Assembly (NCBI RefSeq): GCF_000337455.1 | Contig: NZ_AOIU01000031.1 | Span: forward strand, 135,595-196,588 | Length of the DNA: 60,994 nt | DNA from: Halosimplex carlsbadense 2-9-1 | Lineage (GTDB): Archaea; Halobacteriota; Halobacteria; Halobacteriales; Haloarculaceae | Direction: 5' to 3' | Part shown: in pieces, positions 55,039 to 60,994 of the stretch | How positions within the stretch are numbered: the first letter of the stretch is position 1 | Layout of the letters: every line of letters starts with the position of its first letter | The notes under the pieces: model-generated | The model's database searches: none | Told to the model about the DNA's origin: nothing | What the model saw: the letters and a program-made list of their open reading frames with translations, nothing else | Position numbers and translations under genes: made by a program

Positions 55039-56292
55039 ATGTCAGGATTATTTGCATCCGAGAGGACCGCGTCGGACGCCGACGCGGACGTGCCCGCCAG
55101 CGACGCACCGTACCGGGTTCTGGGCTGTGCGGTCGAACACCCGAATCACGTGTTTCCAGTTCGAACGCCGTTCAACCACCGGTCGTTCGACGCCCTGCAC
55201 CGCGCCGGGGCCGGTCTCGACGTCGTCTCGCCGACCCCGTTCGCCCCGCCGGTCGGTCCGTTTTCGGAGTACCGTCACGTCCCCGAGACCGAGCAGTGGG
55301 GCAGCTATCGGGTCCACTACCCTCGCTTTCTCTACGCGATCCCGAAACGGTACTTCTACCAGCTATCGGGCGACTCCGCCCAGAAGCGGGTCACCCGCTA
55401 CGTCGAGGAGACCTTCGAGACGCCCCACGACGTGGTGCAGGTCTGTAGCCTCTATCTCGACGGGTACGCGATGTTGCCCTACTGTCGGCGCCACGACATC
55501 CCGATGGTCGCCATCTCCCACGCGGGGGACCTGAAGAACTTCGACCGGTTCAACGAGGGCGTCCGCGAGCGGATGCGCGAAGCGATCGACTACTGCTCGG
55601 CGATCTTGACCGTCAGCGACGAACTGGCCGGTGTCGCCCGCCAGTTCGCCCCGGCCGAGCGGGTCCGGACGCTGCCCATCGGCGAGGACCCGGACCTCTA
55701 CCCGACCGACCGTCGGGCAGCGATCCGGTCGGAACTCGGCGTCGCGCCGGAGACGAAGCTGCTGCTGTTCGTCGGGCGCTTCGAGAAGGAGAAGGGGGTG
55801 CGCGAACTCGCGGCGGCGCTCGACGCGCTGGACCGCGAGGACGTGGCGGTCGCCGCGGTCGGCCACGGCGGCGCGTTGCGGTGGTGGTTCCTCGACAGGC
55901 TGGGCGAGCTTCGCCACCCCGCCCACGCCTACTGGGAGCTGGACCCGATCGCGCTCCGGCGGCTCTACGTCGCCGCCGACCTGCTCGTCCACCCGAGCCA
56001 CGTCGAGGCGCGCCCGACGGTCATCTACGAGGCGATGGCCGCGGAACTCCCGGTGCTGGCCTCGAACGTCGGCGGCATCCCCGAGATGGTCGTCGACGGC
56101 GAGACCGGCGTCCTCGTCGCGCCCCACGACCCCGAGCGGCTTCGCGCGGCGATCGACGAGCTGCTCGACGACCCCGAGCGGCTGACGGCGATGGGCGAGG
56201 CCGGCCACCGGCGCCTGCTCGATCAGGAGTGGACCTGGAGCGCCCACGCGGAGAAGCTCTCGGCCGTCCACCGGGAGGTCATGCGTGGGTGA
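55039..56292 (+). CDS. Family 4 glycosyltransferase (first copy of tandem pair)
   Basis: Predicted cytosolic transferase of 417 residues with a GT-B fold. The N-terminal half has NHRSFDALHRAGAGLDVVSP and an FYQLSGDSAQKRVTRYVEE stretch shared with the second copy at 57241-58467. The C-terminal GT4 donor domain has LLLFVGRFEKEKGVRELA (about 247-264), HPSHVEARPTVIYEAMAAEL and GGIPEMVVDGETGVLV. ATG 55039 (MSGLFASERT) is chosen; an ATG at 54967 adds 24 non-acidic residues. It overlaps the next gene by 8 bases. It lies directly downstream of the insertion sequence. Confidence 0.9.
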   Translation: MSGLFASERTASDADADVPASDAPYRVLGCAVEHPNHVFPVRTPFNHRSFDALHRAGAGLDVVSPTPFAPPVGPFSEYRHVPETEQWGSYRVHYPRFLYAIPKRYFYQLSGDSAQKRVTRYVEETFETPHDVVQVCSLYLDGYAMLPYCRRHDIPMVAISHAGDLKNFDRFNEGVRERMREAIDYCSAILTVSDELAGVARQFAPAERVRTLPIGEDPDLYPTDRRAAIRSELGVAPETKLLLFVGRFEKEKGVRELAAALDALDREDVAVAAVGHGGALRWWFLDRLGELRHPAHAYWELDPIALRRLYVAADLLVHPSHVEARPTVIYEAMAAELPVLASNVGGIPEMVVDGETGVLVAPHDPERLRAAIDELLDDPERLTAMGEAGHRRLLDQEWTWSAHAEKLSAVHREVMRG

Positions 56293-57244
56293 CGGTTGCT
56301 CCGCGGCCGAGCCGGCCGACGCGAGCGCAAACCCACGGGTGAGCGTCGTGATACCGGCCTACCGGCGCGCCGACGTGGTGGGCCGCGCTATCGACAGCGC
56401 GCTCGCCCAGACGGCGAGCGACCTCGAAGTCGTCGTCGTCGACGACGGGAGCGACGACGGGACCGAGGCGGTCGTGGCCGCCTACGACGACCCTCGCGTC
56501 CGCTATCTCGCCCACGAGCGAAACCGCGGCGTGAGCGCGGCGCGCAACACGGGCGTCGAGGCGTCGACCGGCGAGTACGTCGCGTTCCTCGACTCCGACG
56601 ACGAGTGGCTCCCCCGGAAGCTCGAACGCCAGCTCGCCGTTCTCGACGATCGGGGCGAGGGATGGGTAGGCGCCTACTGCGAGGTGGCGACGGCGGACCT
56701 CTCCCTGCTCGGTCGGGTCGGATCCGCGCTCTCCGAGCGGGTGGTCCGTTCCGGCGGCCTCGCGGAGGGCGGGCGCGAACTCGCCGAGGCGCTGGTGACG
56801 ATGCGGGTGTTCATGGGCCCCGGGTCGACGCTGCTGGTCGAGCGCGAGGCCGTCCGCGCCGCCGGCGGCTTCGACGAGGGGCTGTCGATCTACGAGGACT
56901 GGGACCTCGTGCTGCGGGTGCTCGCCGCCGGGCGGATCGCTCACGTCGCCGAGCCGCTGGCGGTGACCCACTTCACCGGCGACGCGCCCGCCGAGGCCTA
57001 CGTCGAGAACGACGCGCGCTATCTGGCGCGCAACGCGGCCCTGGTCGACGACCTGGAGGCACGCGGGGTTCCGGTCCGCCACATCCACCGGATGGGGCTG
57101 GTCGGGCACTTCCTCGCCGAGGGGCGATTCAGCGACGCCGCCGCGTATCTCGACGGGCGCGTCCTCCGCCGACCGACCGACCTCGCGCGGCTCGCCTTCT
57201 GGTCGCTGCTCGGTGTCCGCGCGCGCCTCGGAGGCGTTCGATGA
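56285..57244 (+). CDS. Family 2 glycosyltransferase (first copy)
   Basis: A 319-residue GT-A type transferase. Motifs are RVSVVIPAYRRADVVGRAID (about 18-37), VVVVDDGSDDGT and the DxD motif in FLDSDDEWLP; SIYEDWDLVLRVLAAG follows near residue 200. It begins with GTG inside the 3' end of the GT4 gene (8-base overlap) and its stop overlaps the next ATG by four bases (ATGA). It is thus one member of a tightly coupled four-gene run. The acceptor is unknown. Confidence 0.9.
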   Translation: MGDGCSAAEPADASANPRVSVVIPAYRRADVVGRAIDSALAQTASDLEVVVVDDGSDDGTEAVVAAYDDPRVRYLAHERNRGVSAARNTGVEASTGEYVAFLDSDDEWLPRKLERQLAVLDDRGEGWVGAYCEVATADLSLLGRVGSALSERVVRSGGLAEGGRELAEALVTMRVFMGPGSTLLVEREAVRAAGGFDEGLSIYEDWDLVLRVLAAGRIAHVAEPLAVTHFTGDAPAEAYVENDARYLARNAALVDDLEARGVPVRHIHRMGLVGHFLAEGRFSDAAAYLDGRVLRRPTDLARLAFWSLLGVRARLGGVR

Positions 57245-58467
57245 CCGCGGACGACTCCGGCGGTGGCGCCGCGGGCGGCGACCCCTACGACGTGCTGGCC
57301 TGCTGCATCCACCACCAGAGCCACTCGCTGCAGGTGCGCTCGCCGTTCAACCACCGGTCGTTCGACGCGATCAACCGGACCGCTGCCGACCTCGACGTGG
57401 TCTCGCCGACGCCGTTCGCGCCGCCGGTCGGCCCCAACTCGGAGTACGCCCGGGTCCCGCGGACCGAGCGGTGGGGCACCTACGTCGCCCACTACCCGCG
57501 ATTTCTCTACATGCTGCCGAAACGACGGTTCTACCACGTCTCCGGCGATTCGATCCAGAAGCGGGTCACCCGCTACGTCGAGGAGACCTTCGAGACGCCC
57601 CACGACGTGGTCCACACCTCCGACATCTACCTCGACGGCTACGGAATGTTGAGATACTGCGAGCGTCACGACGTGCCGCTGGTGGTCAACAGCCACGCGG
57701 TCGACCTGCACAACTTCGAGTCGTTCAACGACGCGGTCCAGGAGCGGATCCGCGAGACCCTCGACTACGCCTCGACCGTGGCCGTCGTCAGCGACGAACT
57801 CGCCGAGGTGGCCCGGGAGTTCGCGCCGGCGGAAAAAGTCGAGACCGTCCCGATCGGCGAGGACCCCGAGAAGTTCCCCACCGACCGCCGCGCCGCGATC
57901 CGGCGCGAACTCGGGATCGACCCGGACACGAAACTGCTGCTGTACGTCGGCGCCTACACCGAGCAGAAGGGGCTGCGCGAGCTGGTCGCGGCGGTCGACG
58001 CGCTGGAGCGCGAGGACGTGATGCTCGCGACGGTCGGCCACGAGGGCGACCTCCGGTGGTGGCTGCTCGACCGCCTGGGCGAACTCGACCACCCGGCGCG
58101 CTCGCAGTGGCGCCTCGACCCCGTTGGGCTGCGGCGCTGGCAGGTCGCCGCCGACGCGCTCGTCCACCCCAGCTGGACGGAGGGGCGACCCACCGTGATG
58201 TACGAGGCGATGGCGGCCGAGACAGCGATCGTCGGCTCGGCCGTCGGTGGCATTCCGGAGATGGTCGTCGACGGCGAGACAGGCGTGCTCGTCCCGCCGA
58301 AAGACCCCGAGACGCTCACCGCCGTCCTCGACGAACTGCTCGACGACCCCGAGCGCCTGCGGGAGATGGGCGCCGCGGGGGGCCGGCGGCTGGTCGACGA
58401 GGGATGGACGTGGGCGCGCCACGCCGAGCGCTTCGCCGCGATCCACCGGGAGGCCATGGATGGGTGA
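57241..58467 (+). CDS. Family 4 glycosyltransferase (second copy)
   Basis: A 408-residue GT-B transferase, a clear paralog of the 55039-56292 protein: SPFNHRSFDAINRTAADLDV, PPVGPNSEYARVP and QKRVTRYVEETFETPHDVV are almost the same in both. The donor-domain motifs are LLLYVGAYTEQKGLRELVAA, EGRPTVMYEAMAAE and GGIPEMVVDGETGVLV. It overlaps the gene before by four bases (ATGA) and the next gene by eight. The two copies may add the same sugar at different places or have split in specificity. Confidence 0.9.
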   Translation: MTADDSGGGAAGGDPYDVLACCIHHQSHSLQVRSPFNHRSFDAINRTAADLDVVSPTPFAPPVGPNSEYARVPRTERWGTYVAHYPRFLYMLPKRRFYHVSGDSIQKRVTRYVEETFETPHDVVHTSDIYLDGYGMLRYCERHDVPLVVNSHAVDLHNFESFNDAVQERIRETLDYASTVAVVSDELAEVAREFAPAEKVETVPIGEDPEKFPTDRRAAIRRELGIDPDTKLLLYVGAYTEQKGLRELVAAVDALEREDVMLATVGHEGDLRWWLLDRLGELDHPARSQWRLDPVGLRRWQVAADALVHPSWTEGRPTVMYEAMAAETAIVGSAVGGIPEMVVDGETGVLVPPKDPETLTAVLDELLDDPERLREMGAAGGRRLVDEGWTWARHAERFAAIHREAMDG

Positions 58468-59287
58468 CTCCCGAGAGCGCCGCGGGGCGCCGACCGAGGT
58501 CGCCGCGGACGGCGGCTATCCGACCGTCTCCGTCGTGATCCCCTACAGCGAGCGGTACACACCACGTGAGATGTTGGCCGAGGCCGAGGCGACGGTCGCG
58601 GCCCAGAGCGTCCCCACCGAGCTCGTCGTCGTCGACGACGTGGACACCGGTCCGGCGGACGCGCGCAACGCGGGCCTCGACCGCGCCGAGACCCGGTACG
58701 TCGCCTTTCTCGACGCCGACGACCTCTGGGAACCGGACAAGCTCGAACGCCAGCTCGACCGGATGGCCGAGACCGGCGCGGGCCTGTGTGTCGAAAGCGA
58801 TCCGATGGCGCTCGACGACTTCGTCTACGAGGTGTTCGTCGGCGACCTCCACGAGGTGACCTCCGCAATGGTCGTCGACACCGACCGCGCCGGCGCCCGC
58901 TTCGAGTCGGATCTCCGCCGCGGCGAGGACCTGCTCTACGCGCTGGAGGCCGCGACGGAGGCCGGCGTCTGCTGTTGTCCGGATCTCTTCACCCGTCGGC
59001 GCCACGGCGCGAGCATGATGTCCGCCGGGATGGCCGTCGACGAGTACCGCGAGCAGGCCAAACGCTTCGGCTATCTCGTCAGCCAGCGCGTCCCACAAGC
59101 CCAGCCGTACCTCTCGGTCTACTACAATCAGCTGTACACGGACCTGGGTCTCGCCTGCCACGACGCCGGCGACTACGAGCGAGCGGTGACGCTGTTCGCA
59201 CGCGCCGTGCGCATCTCGCCCCACCCCTTCTCGGTCGCGTATCTCGCGCGGAGCGCGCTCTACCGCGCGGTGCCGTTCGCGCCGTAG
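58460..59287 (+). CDS. Family 2 glycosyltransferase with a C-terminal helical repeat (second copy)
   Basis: A 275-residue protein. The GT-A part starts with TVSVVIPYSERYTPREMLAE and has VVVDDVDTGPADARNAGLD and FLDADDLWEPDKLERQLDRM. The usual long C-terminal half of GT2 is short, and the end (YTDLGLACHDAGDYERAVTL, then FARAVRIS) resembles a TPR-like helix pair, perhaps for protein contact. ATG 58460 lies inside the end of the GT4 gene. The 3' end overlaps the convergent membrane-protein gene by 28 bases. Confidence 0.85.
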   Translation: MGDSRERRGAPTEVAADGGYPTVSVVIPYSERYTPREMLAEAEATVAAQSVPTELVVVDDVDTGPADARNAGLDRAETRYVAFLDADDLWEPDKLERQLDRMAETGAGLCVESDPMALDDFVYEVFVGDLHEVTSAMVVDTDRAGARFESDLRRGEDLLYALEAATEAGVCCCPDLFTRRRHGASMMSAGMAVDEYREQAKRFGYLVSQRVPQAQPYLSVYYNQLYTDLGLACHDAGDYERAVTLFARAVRISPHPFSVAYLARSALYRAVPFAP

Positions 59288-60994
59288 ACTCCCTCGAAGC
59301 CGCCGGCGCTGTGGTACACGCGCGCACGTCCGGCGGTGTACACCTTGTCAACCGTCGCGTCGGCGGCGGCGAACCGGTCGTTGGAGACGACGAACGTGTT
59401 CTGGTCGGCCGCGCGCAGACTCTCGGTCGGCGCGACGACGTGGCGTCGCCACTCGCTGCGGACGACGAGGAACGGTGCCTCGGTCGCCAGCCCGTCGGGC
59501 CGGACGCCGAGCCGACCGGTCGCGTTGAACGGCGTCGTCTCGAACGCTCGATTGGTGATCCGGTCGGTCGCCGCCTCGCCGCCGAGATACCGGTCGGCGA
59601 ACGCGGCGGTCGACCCGACGGCCCCGAACTCGGCGTCGCTCATCGACACCTGCTGGCGGGGTTCGTCGGTGTAGACGCCGGGCACGTCGTCGGCGACGAG
59701 GACGGTGAACGCCGTCGCGCCGCCCAGCGCCGCGAGGACGACCAGTGCGGCGACGACGGTTCTGCGGGGCGCCGAGAGCGCCCGCTGGAGGCCGACCGCG
59801 ACCGGGAACACGGCGACGAGCGTGACCACGAACTGGAGGCGCTCGACCTGCGGGATCGCGACGGGGACCGGCAGGAGCAGTCCCGCGAGGACGAGTCCGG
59901 TCGCGGTCAGGGTGAACCCCCGCTCGTAGCGCTCGGTGCGGTCGAGCAGTTCGTAGCCCGCGACCAGCAGGACGGCGCCCAGTCCGACCGCGTAGACGCC
60001 GGTCGGGGTCAGCAGCCACTCGACGGCCCGGCCGACCGAGTCGGCGGGCAGCGTCTCGCCGTACGCGTACAGCTGCGGCGCCGGCACCGAAACCACGTCG
60101 AGCAACACCCCGGCGGTCAGCTGGACGATGCCGACGACGATGATGCTGGGCGAGTAGGTCCAGTACGCCAGCAGGACGACGCCGCCGACGAGTCCCGGGA
60201 ACACCCGTCTGAATCGCAGCGTTCGCGCGGCGTCCGAGCGGTCGCCGCCGAAGGCGAACGGCCGGACCAGCGCGACGAGCAGCGCGACGGCGGCCACGCC
60301 GCCGAACAGCAGGTAGGTGAGGTGGTGGGTGAACACCATCACTCCGATCAGCGCGAGCGCGAACACCGAGAGTCGGCGGTATCCCCGCTCGTCACCGGCG
60401 TAGAACAGCGCGGCGTTGACCGCCAGGAGGACCATCAGCAACAGGGACGCCAGCGCCTGCGGGAAGAAGTAGGCGGCGTGGTAGGCGAAAAACTCCAGGA
60501 CGGTGACCGCCAGCGCGGCGGCCAGCCCGAGACGGCGGTCGTCGAAGACGGTCACGGCCAGGGCGTAGACGACGGGGACGACCAGCGAGAGCGCGCCGAT
60601 CCCCGTCAGCACGAGCGCGTCGTACACCGGGAGGCCCGAGAAGGCCGCCGTCGACCCGACGAGGAAGTGATAGACTGGATACAGGTCGTAGCCGTGCGGG
60701 AGCGCGGTCGAGTAGCCGGCCGCGAATAGCGCGTCGACGGCGCCGACGTGGGCCAGCGTGTCGGACCCGCCGAAGTAGACGCCCGTCGTGACGTACTTGC
60801 CGAGCCGCGGCGCCAGGAACAGCGCCCACAGCCCCGTCAGTACGGCCGGTACCGATGGCTCCGCGCGCAGTTGCAACCCGACGAGCAGATACCCCAGCGG
60901 GAGCGCGACCGCGAACGGGAGGACGCGAGAGCCCGACACCGCGGAGGCGATCACTGCCCCCGCACATAGCAGGACGACGATCTTCGCCGCGATG
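59260..60994 (-). CDS. Polytopic membrane protein with C-terminal outer domain (5' end off window)
   Basis: A predicted glycan-related membrane protein with about 12-14 helices and a C-terminal soluble domain of about 150 residues (VYTDEPRQQVSMSDAEFG and onward). The layout resembles GT39/ArnT-like or oligosaccharyltransferase-like archaeal proteins, but no family motif is certain. The frame stays open to the window edge: upstream of a GTG at 60954 it reads IAAKIVVLLCAGA, a hydrophobic helix, so the true start is probably beyond 60994 and the listed GTG is not the start. It may act with the glycosyltransferases opposite it; their 3' ends overlap by 28 bases. Confidence 0.75.
   Translation of the reverse strand, partial: IAAKIVVLLCAGAVIASAVSGSRVLPFAVALPLGYLLVGLQLRAEPSVPAVLTGLWALFLAPRLGKYVTTGVYFGGSDTLAHVGAVDALFAAGYSTALPHGYDLYPVYHFLVGSTAAFSGLPVYDALVLTGIGALSLVVPVVYALAVTVFDDRRLGLAAALAVTVLEFFAYHAAYFFPQALASLLLMVLLAVNAALFYAGDERGYRRLSVFALALIGVMVFTHHLTYLLFGGVAAVALLVALVRPFAFGGDRSDAARTLRFRRVFPGLVGGVVLLAYWTYSPSIIVVGIVQLTAGVLLDVVSVPAPQLYAYGETLPADSVGRAVEWLLTPTGVYAVGLGAVLLVAGYELLDRTERYERGFTLTATGLVLAGLLLPVPVAIPQVERLQFVVTLVAVFPVAVGLQRALSAPRRTVVAALVVLAALGGATAFTVLVADDVPGVYTDEPRQQVSMSDAEFGAVGSTAAFADRYLGGEAATDRITNRAFETTPFNATGRLGVRPDGLATEAPFLVVRSEWRRHVVAPTESLRAADQNTFVVSNDRFAAADATVDKVYTAGRARVYHSAGGFEGVYGANGTAR

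Noticed and set aside
58786..60729. 647-codon plus-strand frame opposite the membrane protein
   Set aside because: It is rich in Arg, Asp and Gln repeats that mirror hydrophobic codons of the minus-strand membrane protein.

Overview
The window is a stretch of haloarchaeal chromosome. GC content is high, the predicted proteins are strongly acidic, and exported proteins carry twin-arginine (Tat) signals, many with a lipobox cysteine. Many first genes of operons have a TATA-like box about 25-32 bases before the ATG, as expected for leaderless transcripts. A group II chaperonin (thermosome), an XacR/XacD/XacF-type pentose-oxidation set and a DUF5805-like/tyrosine-recombinase pair fit class Halobacteria. 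Genus cannot be fixed from sequence alone; the gene set would suit a Haloarcula/Halosimplex-type sugar-degrading halophile. No rRNA, tRNA or CRISPR array was found.

Region A (1-9755), xylan attack: the 3' end of one GH10-type gene, a complete Tat-lipoprotein GH10 xylanase, and a 1503-residue secreted GH10 xylanase with four copies of an N-terminal carbohydrate-binding-like module. A GH3 glycosidase without signal peptide follows. Region B (9756-25276), uptake and an embedded membrane operon: two family-5 solute-binding lipoproteins, then a DUF4129-DUF58-membrane-MoxR-Yip1 cluster, then a full Opp/Dpp-type ABC transporter (two permeases, two ATPases). Region C (25374-31359): thermosome, a striking mirrored palindrome array, an IclR regulator, xylonate-dehydratase-like XacD and 2-oxoglutarate-semialdehyde dehydrogenase-like XacF. 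Inference for A-C: extracellular xylanases cut xylan, the Opp-type system imports oligosaccharides, the cytosolic GH3 enzyme releases pentose, and XacD/XacF feed it toward 2-oxoglutarate. The pentose dehydrogenase and the second dehydratase of that pathway are not in the window.

Region D (31360-36185) is gene-poor: a tyrosine recombinase with an overlapping ribbon-helix-helix/winged-helix partner gene, an AT-rich micro-island with two overlapping small ORFs, and about 2.4 kb in which I see no convincing gene. Region E (36186-60994) is a surface-polysaccharide/glycoconjugate region: Nudix hydrolase, FemAB/GNAT-like transferase, Gfo/Idh/MocA oxidoreductase, NAD-dependent epimerase, Wzx-type flippase, PQQ-type sugar dehydrogenase, a GlmU-like nucleotidyltransferase with GlmS, a double-LamG lipoprotein, two paralogous beta-helix proteins, a five-bladed-propeller protein, and GT2 and GT4 glycosyltransferases. 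An IS200/IS605-type element (TnpA + TnpB) sits just before a tandemly duplicated GT4-GT2 pair. A polytopic membrane protein runs off the right edge.

The signals most worth a second look are the 341-bp mirrored palindrome array at 27071-27411, the quadruplicated binding module, the Opp-type transporter inside a xylan locus, the tandem GT4-GT2 duplication, the paralogous beta-helix proteins around the propeller protein, and the AT-rich micro-island at 34206-34500.
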